Shown: positions 45,382-54,205 of the stretch, one piece after another
How positions within the stretch are numbered: position 1 is the first letter of the stretch
Layout of the letters: every line of letters starts with the position of its first letter
Assembly (NCBI GenBank): GCA_024403615.1
Contig: JAKSRM010000006.1
Location: forward strand, 42,913-106,912
Reading direction: 5' to 3'
DNA length: 64,000 nt
From: Lachnospiraceae bacterium
Lineage (GTDB): Bacteria; Bacillota; Clostridia; Lachnospirales; Lachnospiraceae
Notes under the pieces: generated by a model
Told to the model about the DNA's origin: nothing
The model's input: the letters and a program-made list of their open reading frames with translations, nothing else
The model's database searches: none
Made by a program: the position numbers and the translations under genes

Positions 45382-46149
45382 ATGAGATTACATACCATAG
45401 AACCATTGGAAAAAACAGGACTGGTGAATACCTTTTTTACCACAAAAGAGGACACCCACTGGAAGCAGGGAACGCCGAAGATGGCAGAAAATTATGAAAC
45501 CCTGGCGGCAAACTTTGGCCTTACTACTAAAGAAGTAGTAGGTGTTTACCAGACCCATACATCCAACATTAAAATCGTCACCAAAGCAAACGGAGGAGAG
45601 ACCATTCTCCGTCCGGAAGAACAGACTGGTTTTGACGGAATGATTACCAATGAGCCGGGACTTCTTCTTTGCACTAAGCAGGCAGATTGTGTACCGGTGT
45701 ATTTACTGGACCCAGAACAGAAAGCCATCGCCATGATTCACAGTGGTTGGAAGGGAACAGCGGGAAAAATCAGCGTCAATGGCGTGAAGCTCATGGAAGA
45801 AACCTATGGAAGTAAGCCAGAACATATTCTGGCGGCTTTGGGTCCATGTATCTGTGGCGACTGCTATGAAGTCAGCGACGATTTAATCGAACCGTTCTCT
45901 GTAAATTTCAGCAAAGACCAGATTGAGCAGATCTTTCTGCCGGGAAAGAAAGAGGGAAAATATTATTTGAATCTTCCTTTGGCCATTCGTCTTTCTTTAC
46001 AGGAGGCGGGACTGAAAAATGAGAATATTTTCGATCCACCGTTTTGCACCCTTCATTCCAAAGAATCTGACGGTAGATGGGCGTTTCCGTCTTATCGGAG
46101 AGACCATGATGATATCGAGCGGATGCTGACGGGAATTCTACTGAAATAA
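45382..46149 (+). CDS. pgeF: Peptidoglycan editing factor PgeF (YfiH/laccase domain)
   Basis: 255 residues. ATG 45382 fits the family start (MRLHTIEPLEKTGLVNTFF); the open frame extends 276 bases upstream without support and overlaps the GH25 gene on the other strand. Zinc-site motifs: QTHTSNI, TKQADCVPVYL, IHSGWKGTAG and LGPCICGDCYEV. PgeF removes wrongly incorporated Ser from UDP-MurNAc precursors, and family members also act on purine nucleosides. Divergent from the lysozyme gene, in keeping with a wall-related cluster. Confidence 0.9.
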   Translation: MRLHTIEPLEKTGLVNTFFTTKEDTHWKQGTPKMAENYETLAANFGLTTKEVVGVYQTHTSNIKIVTKANGGETILRPEEQTGFDGMITNEPGLLLCTKQADCVPVYLLDPEQKAIAMIHSGWKGTAGKISVNGVKLMEETYGSKPEHILAALGPCICGDCYEVSDDLIEPFSVNFSKDQIEQIFLPGKKEGKYYLNLPLAIRLSLQEAGLKNENIFDPPFCTLHSKESDGRWAFPSYRRDHDDIERMLTGILLK

Positions 46150-46294
46150 GCAACAACAATGAAAAAAACGTTGCAAGAGCGCGAAAAACAGCCACGAAAA
46201 CCTGAAAAAACAACTAACATTTTTACAAGAAATTCTATATAATAAAATTGAGTTAAAGTGCATTTGTATTAGGTTTGAAACCGAAAGGAGAATC

Positions 46295-47845
46295 ATGCAA
46301 AACTATAAGTATGACGGTTCCACAAAGTTTAATATTAAAAATTTTGATTGTGGTGATACGGGCGAATTTAAAGAGCGCCATGAAGCCATTCAGGAATTCG
46401 TTGCAAATCTGGACGAAATAAACGATTACCAGCAGAAATTGTTTGCGGAGCAAAAAGAAGGAATTATTTTTGTGTTCCAGGCAATGGATGCTGCAGGCAA
46501 AGACGGCGCAGTTCGTGCGGTTTTGTCCTGCCTGAGCCCTCAGGGAGTTTCCGAGCACAGTTTTAAAACTCCAACGGCAGAAGAAAAGGCTCATGATTAC
46601 TTATGGAGATTCTGGAAAGCTCTTCCGGAAAAAGGCCATATTAGTATCTTAAACCGTAGCTATTACGAAGATGTTCTGGTACAGAAAGTCCATAAGATTT
46701 ATGAAAGCTACAAATGGGCAGACCGTATCGATATGGACGAAATTATCGATAACCGTTACAAACAGATCCGTAATTTCGAATCCTACCTTTGGGAAAACAG
46801 CTTCCGTGTTGTAAAGATTTTCCTGAACGTAAGCAAAGACGAGCAGGCAAGAAGATTTATTTCCCGTATTGATACTCCAAAGAAAAACTGGAAGTTCTCC
46901 TCCTCGGACATTGATGAGAGAGCTTACTGGGATGACTATATGAAAGCCTTTGAAGTATGCATTAACGAGACCGCCCGGGAAAATACTCCTTGGTACATCG
47001 TTCCTGCAGATCATAAATGGTATGCCCGTCTCGTAATTTCCAGAATCATTCTGGACGAACTGAAAAAAATGGATCCGGATTGGCCGGTACTTCCAGAGGA
47101 AGAGATGGAGCAGCTGGCAACCTACCGTGCACAGCTGGTACTGGAGACCGAACTGGACAATATCGTTGTAGACGAAGCAACCAAAGGCTTCCGCGTAAAA
47201 CCTGCAGATACGGCCATTGCCAATGCTATCAACGCAGACTCCGAAGCCTTAAAGAAAAAGAAATTTCAGAAGTATCTGAAGCAGTCTGCTTTTGAAATCT
47301 TCAAGAATACTTATGGTGTAGACGAGGAGCATCTGGAAGTTTTAGGCTCTGTTTATCTGAACTACGAAGAGCAGGAAACTGCAGCAGAAATGGAAAATGC
47401 AGCTACCATCACCCAGTACTACAATGAGAAAAAGAAAGAACTGAAAGACGACATCGAAGGTCTGGGAAAAGAAGGCAAGAAGCTGTACGATAAGTTCAAA
47501 GACGAAGCCAAGGAATTTACAGCAGACTATGAAATCAGAACCAACGAGCTGTACAAAAAATATTCTGAGTGCCTGACCAGAAGCATTGAGCGCTTTGAGA
47601 AAGAAATCGCCGGCAGAAGCCGCAACTTAGATGGCTCTTTGAAGAAGTTTGGTTCCGACGTAAAACGCCACTTTACCAACCACAGAAAGAAAGCCAACCG
47701 ACTGGCGCTGGAAGTTATGGCAGATTTGGAAGAGACTTATGGTACCTACAAAGCAGCCATTACAGAAATGGTACTGGCAAAAGAAGCAGCTATTGCAGAA
47801 AAGGCAGAACTTCCGGAAGAAATTTCGGAAACCGAAGAAGAATAA
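46295..47845 (+). CDS. PPK2-type polyphosphate kinase with long C-terminal extension
   Basis: 516 residues. The first 270 or so form a PPK2 domain: VFQAMDAAGKDGAVRAV (Walker A, about 57-73), LNRSYYEDVLV (Walker B, about 117-127), and DTPKKNWKFSSSDIDER in the lid region. Such enzymes use polyphosphate to phosphorylate AMP or ADP. Typical single-domain members have 230-300 residues; here about 230 extra residues follow, rich in Lys and Glu, with heptad-like stretches (NEKKKELKDDIEGLGKEGKK) suggesting coiled coil, ending in an acidic tail. RBS AAGGAG. Confidence 0.87.
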   Translation: MQNYKYDGSTKFNIKNFDCGDTGEFKERHEAIQEFVANLDEINDYQQKLFAEQKEGIIFVFQAMDAAGKDGAVRAVLSCLSPQGVSEHSFKTPTAEEKAHDYLWRFWKALPEKGHISILNRSYYEDVLVQKVHKIYESYKWADRIDMDEIIDNRYKQIRNFESYLWENSFRVVKIFLNVSKDEQARRFISRIDTPKKNWKFSSSDIDERAYWDDYMKAFEVCINETARENTPWYIVPADHKWYARLVISRIILDELKKMDPDWPVLPEEEMEQLATYRAQLVLETELDNIVVDEATKGFRVKPADTAIANAINADSEALKKKKFQKYLKQSAFEIFKNTYGVDEEHLEVLGSVYLNYEEQETAAEMENAATITQYYNEKKKELKDDIEGLGKEGKKLYDKFKDEAKEFTADYEIRTNELYKKYSECLTRSIERFEKEIAGRSRNLDGSLKKFGSDVKRHFTNHRKKANRLALEVMADLEETYGTYKAAITEMVLAKEAAIAEKAELPEEISETEEE

Positions 47846-47928
47846 TTTTCCGACGATTGCCGCAGGAGAATTCTTATAAAACAAATAAATAATTTGACTA
47901 TAAAAAGTGAAGAAGAAAGGAATTAATT

Positions 47929-49227
47929 ATGAATCCAATTAACAAAACGACTCTTCATCCTTACAGCAGAAGCGTATCCATTATCGGCGTTGGATGTTCA
48001 CCATTCATGAACACCTTAGACGATCCAGAAACCGCCGGCTTAACCGAAGGCGAACTTTTCGGATATGCTGCATACAAGGCAATGGAAGATGCCGGCATCC
48101 GTCCAAAGGATGTAGATTACTTTTTCCATGGAGAAGCAAACCCATTCTATTGCTCCAACTACATTACTCCAAACATTCAGGTTTCTGAGTGGTTTGGCAT
48201 GAGAGGCAAAGGCTCCATCCATCATTCCGAAGCATGCTGTACTGGTTACTTGGCATTAGAGGAAGCTGTTAACGCAGTAGCTTCCGGAAAATACAACGTA
48301 GTTCTTTCCGGTTGTGTAGAATTCGGTGATGCCATTGTTGACGGAACCAAACCTTCCTTCATGAGAAGAAAGTTTGACTTCTTCGAATTCCAGGAATCCT
48401 TAAAATGGATCTACGATAATACTTACACTCGTGAAATGATGTGCGGACCTAACATTCATCAGGACGATGGTGCAGAATGGTATAAGGCAAAATACGGTCT
48501 GACCGATGAGCAGATGGATGATACCTTAATCCATATGGCAATCAACTCCAGACGTGGCGCTGTTCTGGATCCATTAGCTATTTCTAAGAAAACTTACGAA
48601 GAAATCGCAAAAGAAAACGGTTTCGACGATGTTATGGAATATATGAAATCCTTCTACAACCCAATGATGTCTGGTAACTTAAGAGCTTCGGGCCTGGAAC
48701 TGAAATGTGACGGCGCTGCAGCTTGTATCGTTTGCCCAACGGAAATGGTTTCTGAATTCACAGATAAGAAGGGTATCGAAGTTTTAGGTATCGGTAATGC
48801 TACCCGTGAAGCAAATCAGCCACACGTAGAAGTTATCGGAACTCAGGAAGCTACCCGTCAGGTTTATGAACTGACCGGTGTAAAACCAGAAGAAATCGAC
48901 ATTCTTTATGCAAACGACTTCTTCATTACTTCTCAGCTGATCGCTGCTGAAATCTCTGGTTACCTGCCAGAAGGCGAAGGCTGGAAATACTTCATCGATG
49001 GCCGTACCGCTTTTGATGGTGACAAGCCAATCAACACAAACGGTGGAAGATGCTCCTTTGGTCATGCTCATGCAGCAAGCGGAATGGCTGATATTTACGA
49101 AGCAGTTATGCAGATGAGAGGCGAGTGTGGTGCTCGTCAGGTTAAGAAACTTCCTAAGACCGCGTTCTTAAGAGGCTTCGGCGGCGCACAGAATCTTGCA
49201 TCAATCATTCTTCGTACAGCAGAATAA
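47929..49227 (+). CDS. Thiolase-like protein (SCP-x/acyl-CoA acetyltransferase type)
   Basis: 432 residues. The nucleophile Cys is in EACCTGYLALEEAV (Cys103 fits the C-x-x-G pattern), and the second catalytic block is GGRCSFGHAHAASGMAD in place of GGxxAxGHPxGASG. The usual late Cys-G pattern appears as RGECGARQV. It condenses or cleaves acyl-CoA-type thioesters. Strong codon bias suggests high expression. The partner DUF35 protein is encoded 11 bp downstream, the standard arrangement for SCP-x-type thiolase complexes. The substrate is unknown. Confidence 0.87.
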   Translation: MNPINKTTLHPYSRSVSIIGVGCSPFMNTLDDPETAGLTEGELFGYAAYKAMEDAGIRPKDVDYFFHGEANPFYCSNYITPNIQVSEWFGMRGKGSIHHSEACCTGYLALEEAVNAVASGKYNVVLSGCVEFGDAIVDGTKPSFMRRKFDFFEFQESLKWIYDNTYTREMMCGPNIHQDDGAEWYKAKYGLTDEQMDDTLIHMAINSRRGAVLDPLAISKKTYEEIAKENGFDDVMEYMKSFYNPMMSGNLRASGLELKCDGAAACIVCPTEMVSEFTDKKGIEVLGIGNATREANQPHVEVIGTQEATRQVYELTGVKPEEIDILYANDFFITSQLIAAEISGYLPEGEGWKYFIDGRTAFDGDKPINTNGGRCSFGHAHAASGMADIYEAVMQMRGECGARQVKKLPKTAFLRGFGGAQNLASIILRTAE

Positions 49228-49238
49228 GGAGGTTTGTC

Positions 49239-49649
49239 ATGGGTGTTAAATTAGAAAGAGTTGTTAAAACATATTACGATAATTTAGAAGAAGGCAAAAT
49301 CACAGGTCGTAAATGCTTAGAGTGCGGCGCTGTAGAATGGCCACCAGTATTAGTTTGCAATACCTGCGGTTGTGCAGATATGGAATGGATTGAAATGAGC
49401 GGAAAAGGAAAACTCCTTCAGTTCGTTATGCCAGCAACGATTACGAAAAAAGATGAAATGAAAGACATTAAGCCATATGTATTCGGCGTTGTTGAAGTAG
49501 AAGAAGGCCCGGCAGTAAATGCTATGGTTCGTGGAATCAACAAGAAAAACAGAGAAGAAATCTTAGCAAAACTTCCTGTTGACGTACATATGACTATTAT
49601 TCCAAGAGACGGTTACAGCACAGTAATTTTCGATCTGGACGAAGAATAA
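49239..49649 (+). CDS. Zn-ribbon / OB-fold (DUF35) thiolase partner protein
   Basis: 136 residues. Rubredoxin-like zinc ribbon CLECGAVEWPPVLVCNTCGC (about 26-45), then the OB-fold with GKGKLLQFVMPATIT and YVFGVVEVEEGPAVNAMV. DUF35 proteins bind thiolases and guide CoA or acyl substrates, as in archaeal HMG-CoA synthesis and the PhlACB complex. AAGGAGG ribosome site. Forms a two-gene unit with the thiolase-like gene. Confidence 0.9.
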   Translation: MGVKLERVVKTYYDNLEEGKITGRKCLECGAVEWPPVLVCNTCGCADMEWIEMSGKGKLLQFVMPATITKKDEMKDIKPYVFGVVEVEEGPAVNAMVRGINKKNREEILAKLPVDVHMTIIPRDGYSTVIFDLDEE

Positions 49650-49671
49650 TCATAAGCGGATGAATTAATCT

Positions 49672-49713
49672 GAGCTGCAGTTTCCAACCAAGCTGCAGCT
49701 CGGTTCGCTTTTT
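49672..49713 (+). terminator. Probable terminator/attenuator before the GH51 gene
   Basis: GAGCTGCAG / CTGCAGCTC with a 12-nt loop, followed by GGTTCGCTTTTT. The T run leads straight into the ribosome site of the next gene, so read-through would serve it. Confidence 0.6.
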
Positions 49714-49730
49714 AAGGAGAAAGTATAATT

Positions 49731-51212
49731 ATGAAAGCAACAATCAGCTTCAACAAAGAAGAGACTATCGGCAAAGTCGATAAGAGAATCTACGGTTCCT
49801 TTATCGAGCATCTGGGCAGAGCGGTTTATAACGGAATTTATGAGCCGGACCATAAAGAGGCAGATGATTTAGGATTCCGTAAAGACGTTTTAGATTTAGT
49901 AAAGAAATTAAACGTTCCGATCGTACGGTATCCAGGCGGAAATTTTGTTTCCGGTTATAACTGGGAAGATGGCACTGGTCCGAGAGATAAACGCCCTCGC
50001 AAACTGGAACTGGCATGGGAAAGCATTGAGACCAACCAGGTCGGAATCGATGAATTCCAGGAGTGGGCAAAGAGAGCCGACAGCGATGTTATGATGGCAG
50101 TCAACTTAGGCACCAGAGGTCCGGAAGAAGCCCGTCAGTTAGTAGAATACTGTAACTTAGATACGGACACCGTATATGCAAATAAAAGAAAAGAAAACGG
50201 CTTCGAGAAACCATTCGGCATTAAGCTTTGGTGCTTAGGCAACGAAATGGACGGTCCTTGGCAGATCTGCGGAAAGACCGCAAATGAGTACGCAAGAGTT
50301 GCTACAGAAACAGCAAAAATGATGAAATGGGTAGATCCATCCATCGAGCTGGTAGCTTGCGGAAGCTCCAATCTGGAAATGCCAACCTTCGGAACCTGGG
50401 AGAAAACCGTTCTGGAAGCTACCTATCCATACATCGATTATTTATCTCTCCATAGCTACTATGGAAATCGTGATGGGGACACGGCAGAGTTCTTTGCCAA
50501 AGCTGTCGATATGGATTCCTTCATCACTCAGGTAGAAAATATCTGTGACGAAGTAAAAGCAGAAAAAGGTACGGATAAGCAGATTAATCTGTCCTTCGAT
50601 GAGTGGAACGTTTGGTATCACAGCAATGATCAGGACAAGGAAATCGAGCCTTGGCAGATTGCTCCTCCAAAACTTGAGGACGTTTATAACTTAGAGGACG
50701 CTGTTATGGTAGGCAGCATGATGATCGTTCTGTTAAATCATTGTGACCGCGTTAAAGTTGCTTGTCTGGCACAGTTAGTAAATGTCATCGCTCCGATTAT
50801 GACAGAAGTTGGCGGAGACGCATGGGCTCAGACCATTTACTATCCGTTTATGTACACTTCTACTTACGGAAGAGGAACCGCTTTGAAGGTTTCCTGCGAT
50901 GCAGGAACCTATGATACCAAAGAGCACACCGCCATTCCGAACGTGGACGGAGCAGCAGTTCTTTCGGAAGACGAAAAAACTCTGACCCTATTCTTGGTAA
51001 ACCGTTCCCTGAGCGAAGAATTCGACGTAGACCTGAAGGCTTGCGGCTTTGAGGGCTACAAGGTGGTAAAACAGGTTGCTATGGAAGGAGAGGACCTTCA
51101 GGCAGTCAACGATGCGGCAAACATGAATAACGTCGTACCAGTAGAAAAATGCGTAGAAGACGGCGTGAAATTATCCGCTCATTCCTGGAACATGATTCAG
51201 TTAGAAAAATAA
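49731..51212 (+). CDS. Alpha-N-arabinofuranosidase, GH51
   Basis: 493 residues, usual GH51 length, no signal peptide, so intracellular. The N-terminus GSFIEHLGRAVYNGIYEP and VRYPGGNFVSGYNWEDG are family hallmarks. Acid/base Glu is in LGNEMDGPW, nucleophile Glu in LSFDEWNVWY. It releases arabinose from short arabino-oligosaccharides. No arabinose transporter or isomerase gene is nearby; the gene stands between the thiolase pair and a lipoprotein. Confidence 0.93.
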   Translation: MKATISFNKEETIGKVDKRIYGSFIEHLGRAVYNGIYEPDHKEADDLGFRKDVLDLVKKLNVPIVRYPGGNFVSGYNWEDGTGPRDKRPRKLELAWESIETNQVGIDEFQEWAKRADSDVMMAVNLGTRGPEEARQLVEYCNLDTDTVYANKRKENGFEKPFGIKLWCLGNEMDGPWQICGKTANEYARVATETAKMMKWVDPSIELVACGSSNLEMPTFGTWEKTVLEATYPYIDYLSLHSYYGNRDGDTAEFFAKAVDMDSFITQVENICDEVKAEKGTDKQINLSFDEWNVWYHSNDQDKEIEPWQIAPPKLEDVYNLEDAVMVGSMMIVLLNHCDRVKVACLAQLVNVIAPIMTEVGGDAWAQTIYYPFMYTSTYGRGTALKVSCDAGTYDTKEHTAIPNVDGAAVLSEDEKTLTLFLVNRSLSEEFDVDLKACGFEGYKVVKQVAMEGEDLQAVNDAANMNNVVPVEKCVEDGVKLSAHSWNMIQLEK

Positions 51213-51235
51213 CGTATTGGTCACAAAGAAAATTA

Positions 51236-51264
51236 TTGATGACAACGACGGAAAGTTTTATAAT
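51236..51264 (+). promoter_or_regulatory. Promoter of the lipoprotein gene
   Basis: TTGATG, 17-bp spacer, TATAAT (51259-51264), 51 bp before the start codon. Confidence 0.7.
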
Positions 51265-51314
51265 AAGTTCATATTTTTTAGTACTAGCAAAATAGCACAT
51301 TAAAGGAGAATAGA

Positions 51315-51845
51315 ATGAAAAGAAAAGTTAGCATTATTTTAGCTTGCCTTTTAGTAGCAATTATGGCTCTTAGCCTTTGCGCATGCGGCGAAAGCGGCAA
51401 TGGCGGCGGCGAAAAAGAAACCACGGCAGCAGTAGAAACCAAAGCTCCAGTTGAGAAAGAAACCACAGCAGCAGTTGAGACCAATGCTCCAAAGACTGAC
51501 AGTGTATTAACACCTATCACAGACATTCCTGGAAACCCAGTTGTTTCTGATGATAACCACATCGTAATCGATCAGGACGGCGTTATCCTTTCTTATGAAA
51601 CATCCGGAAATGACATCGTGAGATGCGTTTGCTGGCTTGATATGGAAAGTGAAACTGTCGCAAAGATGGTTGCGGATGAAATCAACAAAGGCGAAGACGA
51701 CACAGATTATGGTTACACCGTTCTTGGCGCAGGCACATGGACTACTTATGTAGGAATCGAATTCGGCGCTGAAGCATGGGAAGGCATGGATGCTGAAACT
51801 CTTCAGATGGCTGCAGATGCAGGTGTTCTGACACAGATTAAATAA
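51315..51845 (+). CDS. Hypothetical lipoprotein with Glu-Thr-Ala repeats
   Basis: 176 residues. Signal ends in LCAC with Cys24 as lipidation site. A linker repeats ETTAAVET(K/N)AP twice (about 35-58), followed by a globular domain of about 115 residues with conserved-looking VIDQDGVILSYE and YGYTVLGAGTWTTYVGIEFG. I do not recognise the family. Good promoter and terminator make it a single-gene unit. Confidence 0.75.
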   Translation: MKRKVSIILACLLVAIMALSLCACGESGNGGGEKETTAAVETKAPVEKETTAAVETNAPKTDSVLTPITDIPGNPVVSDDNHIVIDQDGVILSYETSGNDIVRCVCWLDMESETVAKMVADEINKGEDDTDYGYTVLGAGTWTTYVGIEFGAEAWEGMDAETLQMAADAGVLTQIK

Positions 51846-51876
51846 TCCAAGCGAAAACAAATAAGTTATAAGGAAA

Positions 51877-51904
51877 GAGGCGTTGCAAGACGTCTCTTTT
51901 TTTT
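51877..51904 (+). terminator. Intrinsic terminator
   Basis: AGAGGCGT-tgcaag-ACGTCTCT (G-U pair allowed) followed by T8. Confidence 0.85.
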
Positions 51905-51929
51905 ATGGAATTTTTCAGGGTTTACGTCT

Positions 51930-51995
51930 CTTAAGAAAATCTTAAGGACCTATTACAGAAAAGATACAGAAAGTTCACAGGGAATATGGTAGAAT
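51930..51995 (+). promoter_or_regulatory. Regulated promoter of the MacAB-like operon with 11-bp phased repeats
   Basis: CTTAAG occurs at 51930 and 51941; then TTACAG (51953), ATACAG (51964) and TCACAG (51975) are spaced exactly 11 bp. A -10 box TAGAAT lies at 51990-51995. Direct repeats with an 11-bp period are typical of OmpR/PhoP-type response-regulator sites. No matching regulator gene is adjacent. Confidence 0.55.
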
Positions 51996-52024
51996 AGTCG
52001 GGTAACATCCTTGGGAGTGAACTT

Positions 52025-53383
52025 ATGGAAAAGAAAACGAACATGAATAAGAAAAAGAAAATTATTATCGCGGCGGTTGCGGCAGCAGTAGTTGTTGTGG
52101 CAGCAGTTGTTGTTTTTATATTGTTGGGAAATGGTGGCAATAAGGCCGGAAAAATCTATGTGCAGAACGTAAAAGAGCTCATGAGCGGCTCCTACCAGAA
52201 CCGGTACAGTGGTGTGGTAGAAACCCAGAAATCCGAAAAGTATGAGTTCGATACTTCCCGTCAGTTAGAGGAAGTTTATGTAAAAGAAGGCCAGAAAGTA
52301 AAATCCGGCGATAAGCTGTTCTCCTACAACACAGACCAGCTGAATTTGGAAATCCAGGAATTGGAAATTCAGATTGAGAAGAGTAATTCTACCATCAGCA
52401 ACAACAACGACCAGATCAGCCAGCTGTATCAATTAATGGAATATGCGGACTCTTCCGATAAATTGGGCTATTCTGCCCAGATTCAGCAGCTGCAGGCAGA
52501 TAACGCCCAGGCAGAATATAATATCAAGACCAATCAGGCCAACATTAACAGCAAGAAAAATGCCATCAGTAAATCCACTATTTACTCCAGCATGAACGGA
52601 ACCGTTCAGGAAATTGCGGACATTAATACGATTTTAAATGGTGACGATTACGGTTACTATTACGGCGGTTATTCGGAAGGCGGAAACGCGTTTATTACGG
52701 TCATCGCTGACGGTGACATGCGCATCAAAGGAAAAATCGGTGAGCAGAACGTCATCAATATTTATACGGGCGAAAAGGTCATCGTTCGCTCCAGAGTGGA
52801 CGAGAGCATTACTTGGAAGGGAACCATCGCTTCCATTAACACCCAGAGTACCGCCAGTGAAGAAGATATGTACTATTACGGACCGGGAGAAAGCTCCGCG
52901 AAATACGAGTTTTATGTAAATCTGGAAAATACGGATGGGCTGATGCTGGGACAGCATGTGACCGTCGAGGAAGACTTAGGTCAGGAAGACACCAGAGAAG
53001 GTATCTGGCTGAACAGCGGATGGATTCTTTGCGACGAGAACGGTGACAATTATGTTTGGGCAGCAAAGAGCGACGGCGCGAAGCTGGAAAAGAGAAAAGT
53101 AATTTTAGGCCGTTACGACGAGAATCTGGACGAGTATGAAATTCAGACCGGTTTGAAAGAAGAAGAATTTATCGCATGGCCAAGTGCAGAATGTAAGCCG
53201 GGAGCTGCGACAACTACGGTTTATGCAGAGCCAGAAATGGGAGACATGGATGGTTATGTAGATGAGCTTGACAGCTCTTACGACGGCGACTATATGGATG
53301 AGCCGATGGTTTACGATGAAATGCCGGTGGATGGTGCTTTGAACGGTGAAATGCCGGTTCCGGCGGTGGAAGAAATTTACTAA
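52025..53383 (+). CDS. Membrane fusion (adaptor) protein 1, HlyD/MacA type
   Basis: 452 residues. One N-terminal membrane helix (about 14-35), then lipoyl-like and beta-barrel segments flanking a short coiled coil (about 110-190: LNLEIQELEIQIEKSNS, and a Gln/Asn-rich return helix). The C-terminal 60 residues are acidic and repetitive (MPVDG, EMPVP). In Gram-positives such adaptors pair with MacB-like ATPase and permease to move peptides or drugs. It heads a four-gene unit in the order adaptor, ATPase, adaptor, permease. Confidence 0.85.
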   Translation: MEKKTNMNKKKKIIIAAVAAAVVVVAAVVVFILLGNGGNKAGKIYVQNVKELMSGSYQNRYSGVVETQKSEKYEFDTSRQLEEVYVKEGQKVKSGDKLFSYNTDQLNLEIQELEIQIEKSNSTISNNNDQISQLYQLMEYADSSDKLGYSAQIQQLQADNAQAEYNIKTNQANINSKKNAISKSTIYSSMNGTVQEIADINTILNGDDYGYYYGGYSEGGNAFITVIADGDMRIKGKIGEQNVINIYTGEKVIVRSRVDESITWKGTIASINTQSTASEEDMYYYGPGESSAKYEFYVNLENTDGLMLGQHVTVEEDLGQEDTREGIWLNSGWILCDENGDNYVWAAKSDGAKLEKRKVILGRYDENLDEYEIQTGLKEEEFIAWPSAECKPGAATTTVYAEPEMGDMDGYVDELDSSYDGDYMDEPMVYDEMPVDGALNGEMPVPAVEEIY

Positions 53384-53395
53384 TAGGAGAAGGCT

Positions 53396-54205
53396 TTGGC
53401 TCTACTTAGTTTACGAAATATCTATAAAGAATACGACAACGAGGAAATCAAAGTACCCGTTTTATTCGACATCGATTTGGATGTGGAAGAAGGCGAGTAT
53501 TTAGTTATTATGGGCCATTCCGGCTCCGGCAAAAGTACCTTGATGAATATCATCGGCTGTCTGGACGAAGCCACCAGTGGCGAATATATTTTGGACGGCG
53601 AAGACGTTTCAAAAAAGAGCGATAACGAATTGGCGGACATCCGGAACAAGATGATCGGCTTCGTGTTCCAGACCTTTAACCTTCTGCCGAAGGAGACGGC
53701 TCAGGTGAACGTGGCGCTGCCGTTGCTGTACGCGGGCGTTCCGAAGCAGGAGCGCATGGAGCGGGCCAAGGAAGCCTTAGAGAAGATGGGCTTAGGCGAC
53801 CGGTTAGACTTTTTGCCGAACCAGCTTTCTGGTGGCCAGAAGCAAAGAGTGGCTATCGCCCGGGCTATGGTAACCAATCCGAAAATTCTGTTGGCAGACG
53901 AGCCTACAGGAGCCTTAGATACGGCTTCAGGGCTGCAAATTATGGATTTGTTTACCAAACTTAATGAAGAAGGCATCACCATCATTATGATTACCCATGA
54001 GCCAGATATTGCGGCTTTCGGTAAACGGATGGTAGTAATCAAAGACGGTAGATTAGAAGGCGGAGAAAAGCCAGAGAAAATCGAAGCGAGCGACGAGCCG
54101 TTAGAAGAAGAGACTAGCGAAAACGCGAGCGAAGAGATAGAGCAGGACGAAGTGGTCGAAGAAATCGAAGCGAGCGAAGAGCCGGCAGAAGACAACCAAG
54201 AATGA
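53396..54205 (+). CDS. MacB-type ABC ATPase with acidic tail
   Basis: 269 residues. A TTG start at 53396 lies 8 bp after TAGGAGAAG; no ATG fits the conserved N-terminus (LLSLRNIYKEYDN). Walker A GHSGSGKST (about 40-48), signature LSGGQKQR, Walker B ILLADEPTGALD. After the normal end (about 222) comes a 45-residue tail almost entirely of Glu, Asp, Ala and Ser, with EASDEP and EASEEP repeated. The gene overlaps the next by 4 bp (ATGA). Confidence 0.9.
   Translation: MALLSLRNIYKEYDNEEIKVPVLFDIDLDVEEGEYLVIMGHSGSGKSTLMNIIGCLDEATSGEYILDGEDVSKKSDNELADIRNKMIGFVFQTFNLLPKETAQVNVALPLLYAGVPKQERMERAKEALEKMGLGDRLDFLPNQLSGGQKQRVAIARAMVTNPKILLADEPTGALDTASGLQIMDLFTKLNEEGITIIMITHEPDIAAFGKRMVVIKDGRLEGGEKPEKIEASDEPLEEETSENASEEIEQDEVVEEIEASEEPAEDNQE

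Noticed and set aside
53701..54195. 164-codon minus-strand frame opposite the ABC ATPase
   Set aside because: Ser/Ile-rich antisense of the acidic tail and signature region; no ribosome site.
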